A stretch of DNA of 64,000 nucleotides from AV69 sp963742315 (GCA_963742315.1 CAVULE010000001.1:556123-620122), one strand, 5' to 3'. Counted from the first letter of the stretch, positions 41,177-50,210 are shown. Numbers and translations are program-made. The notes: generated by a model not told the origin, from the sequence alone.

Positions 41177-41965
41177 TTATCCCGAAGGATACCACGCATT
41201 CTCTCGCCAGAATGCTTGTAGCGCGGCATTGCTGCCGCGAAAAATGTTGCGTTCAGCTTTTCGGACGTTGGCCACCGATTTCGGAAACATGCTCCTCGGT
41301 CGCAAATCGCATTTACCATCGCCACAGTATTGCCACATATGCCAAGCGGGCCAGGGCGCTGTGTTCCGCGGTTCCGCATGGTAGTTAGCTATCCACAGCC
41401 AGCAATTTGCCAGTGTTTGGCGGTGCGCTGAGGCGGCGCTTGGTCCGTAGAGCATCTGCCGCAACCGATATTCACTGCAGTACAGACCCGGATACTTGCC
41501 TGTACGCTCTTTGATGCGCTCAACGAACGCGACCGCCTGGGCCACGCTCATTGTGCCTCCTGGATAATGACCGTTTTTTTCGAAATCCAGAACGAGCAAC
41601 ACACCAGGCCGCCGTTTCTCCGGATCGTCTGGCCGGATCGATGGCCGGGCCGACGCGACAGCATCCAGGAAATGATCGGCCTGTCCAATGGGGTTGGTCG
41701 CGTCGCCGAAGTGGTAAGCCCCCCATAATAAGCCTGCTTCGAGTGCAGCCCGCTGCCGTTCATAGTATCTCGCGTCGCGCTCTCGACGCGGGTAGGTCGC
41801 TTCGTGAATGACGCCGACGACGCCTTCACTCGCCATCCCGACAAAATCCGGCCGCATCAAGTCGTAATGCGACATATTCACAACGCTGTTTGCCGCAAAT
41901 GCGCCGGCCGGCAGCAGGAGAAGAACAAGCAGAATGCGTACGGCCGAAGATTTCACCGGCGGCAA
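41177..41965 (-). CDS. glycoside hydrolase family 25 (lysozyme-like) secreted protein
   Basis: A 262-residue protein with a signal peptide (VRILLVLLLLPAGAFAANS). The GH25 TIM barrel shows MSHYDLMRPDFVGMASEGVV, GLLWGAYHFGDATNPIGQAD, the catalytic Asp-Glu in VLLVLDFEKNG, and WIANYHAEPR with WPAWHMWQYCGDG. Enzymes of this family cut the glycan chain of peptidoglycan. The role may be turnover of its own wall or attack on others. Confidence 0.88.
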   Translation of the reverse strand: MPPVKSSAVRILLVLLLLPAGAFAANSVVNMSHYDLMRPDFVGMASEGVVGVIHEATYPRRERDARYYERQRAALEAGLLWGAYHFGDATNPIGQADHFLDAVASARPSIRPDDPEKRRPGVLLVLDFEKNGHYPGGTMSVAQAVAFVERIKERTGKYPGLYCSEYRLRQMLYGPSAASAHRQTLANCWLWIANYHAEPRNTAPWPAWHMWQYCGDGKCDLRPRSMFPKSVANVRKAERNIFRGSNAALQAFWRENAWYPSG

Positions 41966-42113
41966 AATAACCCGTCCGATCAGTCGAGCAACGGAATCGA
42001 TGCTTCAGCCGGTGATTTTGATGATTTTCCGTTTAATTCCGACGCTATTCGCAGCGAGGAACGTTGCTTCCAATTCGCCACGCCGAATGCGGGAAAGTAC
42101 TTTTTCCCCCTTG

Positions 42114-42308
42114 CTAGACCGGCTTCTTGCGCGATGGCTTGGCCGGGGCGGATAAGCTCTGTTTCGCTTCGTCTAGCTGGCGTCTAAGCGCGTCAGATTC
42201 GAGCAGGTCTTTTCCATCTTTCGGGTCCGTCCCGGTAGCCCTCTCGACTTGCCGCAAGGCTTCTTTGTTGGCGTCGCGCTCAGCCACGATCTTTTTATAG
42301 TCTGACAA
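42114..42308 (-). CDS. hypothetical small charged protein (candidate)
   Basis: A 64-residue frame with a TTG start: MSDYKKIVAERDANKEALRQ, then a helix-forming charged run and a Lys-rich end (PAKPSRKKPV). The composition resembles short coiled-coil proteins, but no family or strong ribosome binding site supports it. Confidence 0.35.
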   Translation of the reverse strand: MSDYKKIVAERDANKEALRQVERATGTDPKDGKDLLESDALRRQLDEAKQSLSAPAKPSRKKPV

Positions 42309-42413
42309 CTAAGTGCGCGCAAGAAATGGGACAAACACACGAGCGAAGGAAAAGGCGTCCTTTTCTGCAAAAATTATAGCGGCAGCGCGCAATGCGCCAA
42401 CGCAAACTCTGTT

Positions 42414-42602
42414 CTAGTCTCGGCTCAAAATGAGCCTAAACGTAGCATGGTCCGAATTTGGATCCTTGTAGTTTCGCGAGAAAAACAAAATGGCGACCCA
42501 AATCGGAGACGTGGCTAAAAGGAACGCGCCAAGCAACAGGCAAAAGATTCCAGCCTCGATCTCATCGCCGCCAGCGGACTGAGGAACTTCCCACATGACC
42601 AA
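42414..42602 (-). CDS. hypothetical small membrane protein (candidate)
   Basis: A 62-residue frame with one long hydrophobic stretch (AGIFCLLLGAFLLATSPIWV) preceded by acidic residues and followed by a polar tail. Plausible as a small membrane protein; no family recognised. Confidence 0.35.
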   Translation of the reverse strand: MVMWEVPQSAGGDEIEAGIFCLLLGAFLLATSPIWVAILFFSRNYKDPNSDHATFRLILSRD

Positions 42603-42883
42603 GAAAGCAGCCGAAAATGTACCCCGCGGGGGATATAATTTCTATAGCCAATCAGAGGCAACACCTAGCGATTTTATATGACATTTCAGCAAACTTTTTT
42701 TGGTTTGGGGCAGGGGAGGTGCAGCGGAATACGGCACAGGGCGAAAGACGTTTATTAAAGAAACGTAAAGAATCATCGTATGCCCACGCGGACACGCGAT
42801 TACGCTCCAGCGAGTCTGCTGATTGCTTCCGACAGCGTTAATTAAACGCGCTTTCGGACTCGACCGCGGCGCGCTTTGTATGC

Positions 42884-43495
42884 TCACGCGACCTCGCCGG
42901 AATACGAGGCAAATTGCACAACGTTGTTCACGTACCGGGCCGCTCCGGCCCCCGAACCATTGTACGCTCGGACGGCCTTCCAGACGTCCTGATGAGCTGT
43001 ATATTTTCCGGCGAGTTCCTTCATTACTCGGTTCAGGCATTCGTCGAAATCGTACCACTTCCGCTCGCGAAAAAATGCTTCATCCGTTTTCACGGATTGT
43101 AAATCGTACTGAAACAAGCCGTATCCTTTGTAAACCCAGTGCTGCGGACCAAAACCTCGCAGCTTCCGCGTCTTGTTCGCTTCCGAGATCAACATATCCG
43201 CGAATTCGTCGCCATATTGGTTTCGGAACGCGGCGGTATTCGTGGGAAATGCGCTCCGTTTTGTTCCCGGATAGTCGCCGTTCGCATCAAGCACACACCG
43301 GGCGAGAATTTCCTTCGCGGAGAGACGTTTTAGCAATGGAAGCCAGAAGTACGCGGTCTCTTGGCAAGCGATGCCACAAAGGATGTCAGTTGAAAACGGA
43401 GTGCCTTTTACGGCTTTGTCGATAGCTGGTCCGAAGTTGGACTTCATCCACTCTGCCACGGTGTAGGCCTGTTTTTGAGTAATCGGTAAAGACAT
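42884..43495 (-). CDS. lysozyme/transglycosylase-like peptidoglycan hydrolase
   Basis: A 203-residue protein without a signal peptide. The likely catalytic Glu is in DILCGIACQETAYFW, followed by GFGPQHWVYKGYGLFQYDLQ and KAVRAYNGSGAGAARYVNNV, the order found in goose-type/SLT lysozyme-like folds. Related proteins are found in phages and in bacterial secretion clusters. The ATG at 43495 begins the conserved part. No holin or other phage gene is near. Confidence 0.6.
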   Translation of the reverse strand: MSLPITQKQAYTVAEWMKSNFGPAIDKAVKGTPFSTDILCGIACQETAYFWLPLLKRLSAKEILARCVLDANGDYPGTKRSAFPTNTAAFRNQYGDEFADMLISEANKTRKLRGFGPQHWVYKGYGLFQYDLQSVKTDEAFFRERKWYDFDECLNRVMKELAGKYTAHQDVWKAVRAYNGSGAGAARYVNNVVQFASYSGEVA

Positions 43496-43590
43496 ACTAA
43501 GGCGTTGGAGCGTCGATATGGTGAAATTCTGCAATAGTGCTTTCCACTTTGACCGTTCTCCGCTCTAAGCTGCCGCTTCCAAGTTGATAT

Positions 43591-43707
43591 GACATATAGT
43601 AAAGCGATTTCATGTTGCCATGACTGGGATGCTTTTCGTTCGCATTCTGCCGGCTAGACGAAACTTTCTTCGTGAAAAAGGCGGACATTTGTCTAATCAC
43701 AGTTAGA
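43591..43707 (+). promoter_or_regulatory. 117-bp duplicated upstream element (copy 1)
   Basis: This stretch ends 93 bases before the outer-membrane protein ATG and matches 44617-44733 at 111 of 117 positions without gaps. It includes GTCTAA-TCACAG-TTAGAC, a further CTAGAC, and a small hairpin ACGAA-ACTTTC-TTCGT. Most likely a shared promoter/operator or leader, as copies lie at similar places before two exported-protein genes. Confidence 0.6.
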
Positions 43708-43800
43708 CGACATTGACGTGCGACGAGCTTTTCGTTATGACGCCAGTACATCATCGATGTTTGGAGTTTAAAACTGAGGAGAGACTTAACCAAAGGAGAA

Positions 43801-44565
43801 ATGAAAAGATCGGTGCTGGGGTTGTTATGCATCGCTGCAATCACTTCGGCAGCGGTTGCCGGGACTGAACCCTATTCCGGCAAAGAAATGAAACAGGTTG
43901 CGCCTGCGCCTTGCCCGCAATGGTACGCCGATAACGAATGGAACGTAAGCCTGTGGGGCACTTACGCCGCCACCGGCACAGAGTACGCTCCTAATCTCAG
44001 TTTCGCCGATATCGTCCAAAGTACGGCCGAGGGACAGACCGTTTACGGAACCTTCGACAAGTATCTCGGTGGTGACCACGCCTGGGGCGGTGGCATCGAT
44101 CTCAAATATTTTTTCCGCCGTTATTTCGGCATTGGTGTGGAGGGATTTGTCCTGAACGCAGATCGTGGTGCCGGCTTTAACCTCGAGCGCGCTGGAGGCC
44201 CAGCCCGCGGCATTCACGAAAGAACGAACGACGAACGCGCTGTTGGGGAAGTGTTGGGAACCTTTACGCTTCGTTATCCGATTCGGTGCTCTCGCTTTTC
44301 TCCGTACATCTGGGCTGGTGGCGGTGTCATCTTTGGTGGCGGTGAACGGGATGAAATCGTGCTGGACGGCTTCGCTCCCGAAGGACCGGTTTTTCATACT
44401 CTCCACCACGGCACGACCACCGAAGGGATGGGCCAATTCGGGGGCGGACTGGAATTCCGAGTCACTCCGCATATCGGCTGGATGAATGACTTCAGTTGGA
44501 ATGTTATCAATGGACCGCAGAACAACTTCGGAATGGTTCGAAGTGGTCTTACCTTCGCATTCTAA
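43801..44565 (+). CDS. outer-membrane beta-barrel protein
   Basis: A 254-residue protein with a signal peptide (VLGLLCIAAITSAAVAG). The mature part has alternating beta strands (WNVSLWGTYAATGTEYAP, AWGGGIDLKYFFRRYFGIGV, FSPYIWAGGGVIFGGG, GGGLEFRVTPHIGWMNDFSW) and ends SGLTFAF, the typical aromatic C-terminus read by the BAM complex. An 8-strand porin/OmpW-like barrel is likely. A purine-rich AAGGAG site lies just before the ATG. Confidence 0.78.
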   Translation: MKRSVLGLLCIAAITSAAVAGTEPYSGKEMKQVAPAPCPQWYADNEWNVSLWGTYAATGTEYAPNLSFADIVQSTAEGQTVYGTFDKYLGGDHAWGGGIDLKYFFRRYFGIGVEGFVLNADRGAGFNLERAGGPARGIHERTNDERAVGEVLGTFTLRYPIRCSRFSPYIWAGGGVIFGGGERDEIVLDGFAPEGPVFHTLHHGTTTEGMGQFGGGLEFRVTPHIGWMNDFSWNVINGPQNNFGMVRSGLTFAF

Positions 44566-44616
44566 CGGACCGCCCGCGTCGCTCAGTTCTGGCGTTAGCC
44601 GGTTCCGATTTCATCG

Positions 44617-44733
44617 GACATATAGTAAAGCGATTTCATATTGCCATGACTGGGATGCTTTTCGTTCGCATTCTGCCGGCTAGACGAAACTTTGTTCGTG
44701 AAAAAGGCGAATATTCGTCTAATCATAGTTAGA
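44617..44733 (+). promoter_or_regulatory. 117-bp duplicated upstream element (copy 2)
   Basis: Second copy of the element at 43591-43707, ending 131 bases before the VPDGGS-CTERM gene. Six differences; in the inverted repeat GTCTAA-TCATAG-TTAGAT one arm base has changed. Sequence outside the 117 bases is unrelated between the two sites. Confidence 0.6.
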
Positions 44734-44864
44734 TCTATGCGCGCCGCGCTCTCGTTGGTTCGTGCTCCGCAGCATCTGGACAAGTCATGGGCTTTTTGTA
44801 AGAGTAGATTTGTGAAAGTTCGAAGAGCGGCTGCCTTGGGCCTCACAGAGGGCCGGACGAGCAA

Positions 44865-45509
44865 ATGAAAAGATTGATTGTTGCAGCAGGATTCAGTGCG
44901 GCGCTGCTATGGACGTTTGTAGACTCATCGCTCGCCGCAACCGTCACCTTTACCGGGGTCATTGACGAAGTGAGCGGGCAACCCTCTGGTGTCATGACCG
45001 GAGACACATTTACCGGGATCTTTTTTTTCCATCCGAATCCGCCCGACACGTTCGGGCATTTTGGCGGGCTCATTGGTCGGTTTTCTATCGCGATAGGTGA
45101 CTTGATGGTGAGGGGAACCGCGGACCAGCATTTCACGAACGGGGTAGTGTTTCTCACGGATCCGTCTCAGGGCAGTGTTTACTACCAAGCTTTCATTGAT
45201 GACCCGTTATCCGGGCAATATAGCTTTCTAGGTATGGAGATCACACTGCAGGCGGGTACGCCGGGCGGCGTAATACCGCCGCTTGATCGGTTCAATCTCA
45301 ACGATTTTGTCATCGGCCTCGAGCTTGCAAACAACCCCGATCATTCCGACAGCGTTTCTGGTCATCTTACGAGCTTTCCGACTTTCAATCTCAATCAAGT
45401 ATCCGACGGCGGACCAAGCGTGGCCCTTCTAGGCTGCGGGCTTGTCGGCTTGGTGGTGCTGCGATGGGGGCTCCGGGCCCGCAGTGCGATGGCTGCGCGG
45501 CTTGAGTAG
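44865..45509 (+). CDS. secreted protein with VPDGGS-CTERM-like sorting signal
   Basis: A 214-residue protein with a signal peptide (LIVAAGFSAALLWTFVDSSLAA cleaved near Ala) and a beta-rich body that starts TVTFTGVIDEVSGQ. The C-terminus has VSDGGPSVALLGCGLVGLVV followed by the basic tail LRWGLRARSA, the tripartite PEP-CTERM/VPDGGS-CTERM sorting signal recognised by exosortase-type enzymes. No exosortase gene is in the window. Confidence 0.78.
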   Translation: MKRLIVAAGFSAALLWTFVDSSLAATVTFTGVIDEVSGQPSGVMTGDTFTGIFFFHPNPPDTFGHFGGLIGRFSIAIGDLMVRGTADQHFTNGVVFLTDPSQGSVYYQAFIDDPLSGQYSFLGMEITLQAGTPGGVIPPLDRFNLNDFVIGLELANNPDHSDSVSGHLTSFPTFNLNQVSDGGPSVALLGCGLVGLVVLRWGLRARSAMAARLE

Positions 45510-45660
45510 GCGTCGAGGCCTCGACTCGGTGAGGCGATCTAACCAGTTGCTGCAGGCGACGCCTAGCCGGCTTGTTTCCTTCCTCGTCCATGATACATAC
45601 TTCCAGAGATAGCCATCCGCGCCCTCGCTAGGCGCGGCTGAGCTTGAGCTAGTTAGGCGT

Positions 45661-46068
45661 ATGGCAAGCACAATCGAGGGCGGATGTTTATGCGGAGGCG
45701 TCCGCTATCGTCTACACGTTAGGCCAAAGCAGGGGAGTGACTGCCATTGCGAAGATTGCCGGCGGGCTAGTGCTGCTCCGTATGTGACTTGGTGTAGCGT
45801 TCCCAGCAAGGCGATGGAGGTTCTGAGCGGTGAACTGCGTAGAGTCTCATATGCAGACCGATTACGCTCGTTCGCCTCTTGTTGTGGCACGCCTCTGTTT
45901 ATCCAGGACGAAGTCAGTTCTGAATGGATTGACGTGACAGTGGCGTCGCTCGATGATCCTAAGACCTTTCATCCGGAGGTCGCGATATGGACAGAAGACA
46001 AACTGCCGTGGGTAAAGCTCGATCCGAGTCGGCGTGCTTTTCGCCGGAGCAGAGATGAAAACGCCTAA
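45661..46068 (+). CDS. GFA family protein (Gfa/CENP-V zinc fold)
   Basis: A 135-residue protein with the zinc ligands of the GFA family: EGGCLCGGVRYRL, DCHCEDCRRASAAPYVTW and ASCCGTPLF. Named after glutathione-dependent formaldehyde-activating enzyme, most members have no proven reaction. A separate short gene with its own upstream space. Confidence 0.85.
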   Translation: MASTIEGGCLCGGVRYRLHVRPKQGSDCHCEDCRRASAAPYVTWCSVPSKAMEVLSGELRRVSYADRLRSFASCCGTPLFIQDEVSSEWIDVTVASLDDPKTFHPEVAIWTEDKLPWVKLDPSRRAFRRSRDENA

Positions 46069-46253
46069 CCAGACGCTGGAGCCAACGGCAGGCCGCGGCG
46101 CGGCAATGATGAAGGATGAATTATGAAGTATGAGGTGAAAGCAACACTCGGCTCTGCCTGCCGTGGCTTATCTCTTTCTCGTTAGATGAATAGCCCGGTT
46201 GTTTCGGCGGGAAAACCGCGCAGAAATTTACGATACTAAGAAAGGATCCTGTT

Positions 46254-46619
46254 ATGTCCCATAGCATATCGACCTTGCTGACCCGCAATCTTCAGGACGT
46301 CTTTGGTGAAAACGATCCCGTCCGTCGCCGCGCGGCTATCGACGAGCTCTGGACCGAAGATGGCGTGTTCTACGACCCCAAAACGGGCGTCCACCGTGGT
46401 CGCGACGAGATCGATCGCGTCGCAGGCGCCATCAGGGCTACTCATCCTGACTTTCGATATCAGCCAATCGCGGAACCCGAGGAATTGGGCAATGGCGGCC
46501 GGATCCGGTGGATAGCGGGCCAGCCTGGTGAGGCGCCAGCTTACGCCGGGACTGATTTCATCATTGCCCGGGACGGCCGGATTGCCGCCCTTTATCTCTT
46601 CTTCGACGAGCTACCCTGA
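46254..46619 (+). CDS. SnoaL/NTF2-like fold protein
   Basis: A 121-residue single-domain protein: LWTEDGVFYDPKTGVHRGRD, then IRATHPDFRYQPI and GTDFIIARDGRIAALYLFFD, the typical SnoaL-like pattern. The fold serves polyketide cyclases, isomerases and unknown functions. A GAAAGGATC sequence lies 8 bases before the ATG. Confidence 0.8.
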   Translation: MSHSISTLLTRNLQDVFGENDPVRRRAAIDELWTEDGVFYDPKTGVHRGRDEIDRVAGAIRATHPDFRYQPIAEPEELGNGGRIRWIAGQPGEAPAYAGTDFIIARDGRIAALYLFFDELP

Positions 46620-47084
46620 GCTCGACGGTGCGATGTCCTACGCGTAGCAGCGAACTCGCACAGTCAAAATCTAACTCCTATGTAAGGTGTCAAGTGTGGC
46701 GGGGAGGCTTGGTAAGTAGTTTTGTTAGCTCATGAGATTTGTTAATTAGGGTTGATGGTTTCTCTGGAGGCGCTTCCTCTTCCTTTGGCACGGTCGCCGC
46801 GGCGACTGGCTCTTACTCCTATCCGTGCATCTCACCGCAGCGAGAGCAGCAATTTGATCTATACGATCAGGTGGAGGAGGAACTTGGAGGCGGCCCAATC
46901 TAGGGCGTCGAACAAGGATGTTAACCTTTTCAGGTTAGATGCCGGGGCTGTTCTCCCCAGACTCAGCTACGTCAAGTGCAGCCCGAACCTGAATGATTCG
47001 CGCACTCATTCCAAATCTGAGCCGGTTTTGAGGATCCACCGAAAAAGCGTTGCGAAGCCCCGAGAAGGGTTTCTTCCGGCTTGC
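46620..47084. other. intergenic, possible coding remnant only
   Basis: No gene recognised in this 465-base stretch. One plus-strand frame from about 46753 reads DGFSGGASSSFGTVAAATG, then ends with a stop at about 46902. Its composition is protein-like, but it has no start signal and no family match that I can see. It may be the remains of a secreted or repeat protein. Confidence 0.3.
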
Positions 47085-47459
47085 CTAGGGAATACGACTC
47101 GATCGCTTCAGAGATACGCCCTGGTCCGTTTCCCGAGTGGCGGTGAACGTGTACGTATGCCCTGGATCCACGGTAAGCGACATCGAAGTCGGCCGACGCT
47201 GACTTCTCGGCGCGTCTGCAGTTAAAACGTGATGTCCTGCCGAAATCGGCTGATCGTAGCGACTTCCCGGTGCGATATTGTGAACTTTGCCATCGATCGA
47301 GAGTTGTAGATATTCCTTACTTCCAAACGCGGGCGATCTTTGCACAACTAAACGACCGCTACCGGTGCTGCTTGGCTGTGCAGCCTGACTGCTCGAGCAA
47401 ATTGCGATGGCAAACGCAAGAATCGCAAGGACGCGAATTAACCCAGATTTTAAGTTCAT
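47085..47459 (-). CDS. secreted PEGA-like small protein
   Basis: A 124-residue protein with a signal peptide (LAILAFAIAICSSSQAAQ). The body has SGRLVVQRSPAFGSKEYLQL, SIDGKVHNIAPGSRYD, ISAGHHVLTA and VDPGHTYTFTA, matching the pattern of the protein encoded at 40676-41095. Both may be exported binding proteins. The ATG at 47459 is followed directly by the signal peptide. Confidence 0.65.
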   Translation of the reverse strand: MNLKSGLIRVLAILAFAIAICSSSQAAQPSSTGSGRLVVQRSPAFGSKEYLQLSIDGKVHNIAPGSRYDQPISAGHHVLTADAPRSQRRPTSMSLTVDPGHTYTFTATRETDQGVSLKRSSRIP

Positions 47460-47594
47460 GGGACCAAGTTTAGTCGAAGACCAACATTAGCAAACGTTAA
47501 ACTTTCCGGCCGCCTTGTTTCTGCCAGCGTGGATTTCGCGAAAGGCGGACCTGAATTACTCTTGCGCTCACGAACTTTGGCTTTCCAATATGGC

Positions 47595-47798
47595 CTATCG
47601 CATTCGTTTGTCAGCAGACATCGCCAATCGAAAGGCTAAATGTCGGAGTTGAAGCGCCGTTTTTAAGCGAAATTTTGCGCGCGCGCGCTCGATGAAGGCA
47701 CTCACACATTTCCTAGATACTCCTAGGCGATTTGAGATTTCCGCTCTGCTCGAGCCCTTACCCATTAGTACAACAACCTGTGACTCGCGGCGGCTCAA
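47595..47798 (-). CDS. LuxR-type HTH protein (short, no receiver domain)
   Basis: A 67-residue frame that is almost only a GerE/LuxR DNA-binding domain: LSRRESQVVVLMGKGSSRAE, ISNRLGVSRKCVSAFIERAR and LQLRHLAFRL. The TTG start sits at the beginning of the domain, and no N-terminal receiver or ligand domain lies upstream. It is either a short transcription factor or the surviving end of a longer one. It is divergent from the cupin gene. Confidence 0.55.
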   Translation of the reverse strand: MSRRESQVVVLMGKGSSRAEISNRLGVSRKCVSAFIERARAKFRLKTALQLRHLAFRLAMSADKRMR

Positions 47799-47974
47799 CC
47801 CCGGTTGCGCTTGCTCTGGCCTCTTTGTATTTGCCGGCTTTGATCGGCATCGGCAAACACTCCTTACATTGGGTGTTCGGTGCGCGCGGAGGTTGTCTGC
47901 ACAGTTTTGCGGGACGACCCATTCTGGTAAGATTGCGGTCGGCCCAATTTGAAACTTTCTTCGACTCTAACGAT

Positions 47975-48718
47975 ATGAGCCAACCTTTCGGATCTTCGCG
48001 CGATGTGATCAAATCACGCTACGCACTCCTGACGCCGGACGGATTTGTGCCGAGCGCCGTGCCGGGTTGGAACAATTGCATCGCGAACATCGTGATCTCG
48101 TCCGCACTCGGGTCGAAGCTGGTGCAGCTTCTCATCACGATGGAAAAAAACGGGCGCGGAGTCGCATCGACCGGTGAGACTGAATGTGTCGTTTATGTTC
48201 TCGAAGGACGATGCAGAAGCAATGTCGGCGTGAAGAAACGTGTTCTTGCCTCGGGACATTACGCCTACGTCCCGCCGGATACCGACTACGAATTCAAAAG
48301 CGAACGAGTTGGAACGCGGCTCCTCATTTTTCAGAAGCGCTTCGAACCGCTCCCTGGGCAAAATGTTCCCGACGTGCTCTTCGGCAATTCGGCGAAAGTC
48401 GAAGGAGTCCCATTTCTCGGAAACAAGAACGCGCGCCTGCAAGAGCTGCTTCCGGACACGCTCGCGTTCGACATGGCGGTGAACATTTTTGTCTATCAAC
48501 CCGGCACGGCGTTGCCTTTCGTCGAGACCCACATCATGGAACACGGATTGTTGATGCTGGCTGGGACGGGAATTTATCGGCTTGATGTGGGTTGGTATCC
48601 CGTCCAGGCAGGCGACGTCATTTGGATCGCGCCCTACTGTCCGCAATGGTTCGCCGCGATCGGCGATGCGCCTGCGAGCTACATCTACTACAAGGATGTT
48701 AATCGGGCGCCGTTATGA
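47975..48718 (+). CDS. allE: (S)-ureidoglycine aminohydrolase-like bicupin
   Basis: A 247-residue double cupin: SRYALLTPDGFVPSAVPGWN, VYVLEGRCRSNVGVKKRVL, GHYAYVPPDTDYEFKSE, then in the second cupin YQPGTALPFVETHIMEHGLL and WYPVQAGDVIWIAPYCPQWF. This matches the ureide-pathway enzyme that releases ammonia from ureidoglycine and needs Mn. The ATG at 47975 begins the family match; the longer frame upstream overlaps the LuxR-like gene. No other ureide genes are near. Confidence 0.85.
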   Translation: MSQPFGSSRDVIKSRYALLTPDGFVPSAVPGWNNCIANIVISSALGSKLVQLLITMEKNGRGVASTGETECVVYVLEGRCRSNVGVKKRVLASGHYAYVPPDTDYEFKSERVGTRLLIFQKRFEPLPGQNVPDVLFGNSAKVEGVPFLGNKNARLQELLPDTLAFDMAVNIFVYQPGTALPFVETHIMEHGLLMLAGTGIYRLDVGWYPVQAGDVIWIAPYCPQWFAAIGDAPASYIYYKDVNRAPL

Positions 48719-48878
48719 ACGCGAAATTCTGTGATGCTGTAGCCTCCGCCCTATTGGCGACGAGAGATTCAATCCGTCGCAAGGTTTCGCGTTGTGGCGC
48801 GTGATGCGAGTTCCTGAACTCGGCGTCAAATTTTGAATCCAATCGAGATGCGCGGCGCATCTCATGGGAAACATAGAA

Positions 48879-50210
48879 ATGAAGATTGCGACAGCACTTG
48901 TAATGACGGTGATGTTCGTGCTCGCGGCTCAGAACGCGATCGCGGCGGACGATCTGACCGGCGATTGCCGGGTCGGCACATACCGCCTGCAAGATGGCAC
49001 GGATGTCGATATCGGACCGACGGACGGACCTCATTTTCGTTGGCGGCGCAAGGACGGCACGACCGGAGAGCTGACCGAAGTGAGCGACGGCAGCTGGACC
49101 AGCACGCTCGGGTGGACCGAGCGTCCGGACGGAAAACGCGTGTCCTTCTCCGATTGCGCCAAGGGCGAAATTCGCTTCGACGGCGTGAAGGGCAAGCGGA
49201 TCGCATTCGACGTGACCGAAACGAAATTCCAAGGCGCCGGCGTCAGCCTGGCGGGTCGTCTCGTTATGCCCAAGGGCAACGGTCGCGTACCGATCGTCGT
49301 TCTCATTCACGGATCGGAACGCGATTCGGGGCGTGATTTCTATCCGCTGCAGCGGCTGTTTCCGACGGAAGGCATCGGCGCCTTCGTCTATGACAAGCGC
49401 GGCACCGGCGCGTCCGCGGGGCGCTATACGCAGGACTACCTTTTGCTCGCCAACGACGCGATCGCCGCGACGCGCGAGGCGAAACGCCTCGCTGGCAGCC
49501 GCGCGGGCAGGATCGGTTATCACGGCGGCAGCCAGGGCGGCTGGGTCGCTCCGCTCGCGGCGAAGATCGAACCGGTCGATTTCGTCATCGTGGGATTCGG
49601 ACTCGCCGTCTCGCCCCTCGAGGAGGACCGCGAGGCAATCGCCCTGGACATGACGCGCCATGGCTACGGCGCGGACGTGATGGCCAAGGCGATGGAGATC
49701 GCCGATGCGACCGCGACGATTGTGCTCAGCGACTTTCGCGAGGGCTACGAACGGCTCGATGCAATCCGTGCGAGGTACGGGAATGAGCCATGGTTCAAGC
49801 ATGTTCATGGCGACATCACCTTCGCCCTGCTCGAAATGTCGCAGGCGCAACTTCGCGAGCGCGGCCCCGAACTTGTGTGGCACGTTCCGGCGCAGTACGA
49901 TCCGATGCCGGTGCTGCGCAATCTTGATGTTCCGCAGCTCTGGATCCTCGGCTCGGACGATACCGACGCGCCGAGTGCCGAAACCGAGCAGCGCCTCCGC
50001 GCGCTCGCGGCCGAGGGAAAGCCGATCGTTACGGCGGTCTTTCCGCACGCCGATCACGGTATCTACGAATATGAGACCAAGGCAGACGGAACGCGCGTCT
50101 CTACGCGAAACGCGGACGGATATTTCGCCATGATGCGGGATTTCATCTGCACCGGCCGTGTCGGCAAACACTACGGCGCGAGCGTGATCTTCCGCTCCGG
50201 CCGAGATTAG
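48879..50210 (+). CDS. secreted alpha/beta hydrolase
   Basis: A 443-residue protein with a signal peptide (KIATALVMTVMFVLAAQNAIAA, cut near Ala). A beta-rich N-terminal part (~25-120) precedes the hydrolase fold: VPIVVLIHGSERDSGRD (oxyanion region), AFVYDKRGTGASAG, the nucleophile elbow GYHGGSQGGWVAP, Asp in LGSDDTDAPS and His in FPHADHGIYEY. Codons here are richer in G/C third positions than in the neighbours, so it may have been acquired. The natural ester or peptide substrate is unknown. Confidence 0.85.
   Translation: MKIATALVMTVMFVLAAQNAIAADDLTGDCRVGTYRLQDGTDVDIGPTDGPHFRWRRKDGTTGELTEVSDGSWTSTLGWTERPDGKRVSFSDCAKGEIRFDGVKGKRIAFDVTETKFQGAGVSLAGRLVMPKGNGRVPIVVLIHGSERDSGRDFYPLQRLFPTEGIGAFVYDKRGTGASAGRYTQDYLLLANDAIAATREAKRLAGSRAGRIGYHGGSQGGWVAPLAAKIEPVDFVIVGFGLAVSPLEEDREAIALDMTRHGYGADVMAKAMEIADATATIVLSDFREGYERLDAIRARYGNEPWFKHVHGDITFALLEMSQAQLRERGPELVWHVPAQYDPMPVLRNLDVPQLWILGSDDTDAPSAETEQRLRALAAEGKPIVTAVFPHADHGIYEYETKADGTRVSTRNADGYFAMMRDFICTGRVGKHYGASVIFRSGRD

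Noticed and set aside
43591..43707. Sigma-54 promoter in the shared 117-bp element
   Set aside because: A GG is present but no GC at the required 10-base spacing, so the -24/-12 pattern is not met.
43497..43844. 115-codon minus-strand frame over the duplicated element, with a similar peptide at 44595-44864
   Set aside because: The two peptides are alike only because the 117-bp DNA is duplicated. The differing bases include several non-synonymous changes, and no start signal or family supports coding.
46752..47225. 157-codon plus-strand frame
   Set aside because: Its second half is antisense to the PEGA-like gene, the composition is not protein-like, and no domain is visible. Only a short remnant in another frame looks coding.
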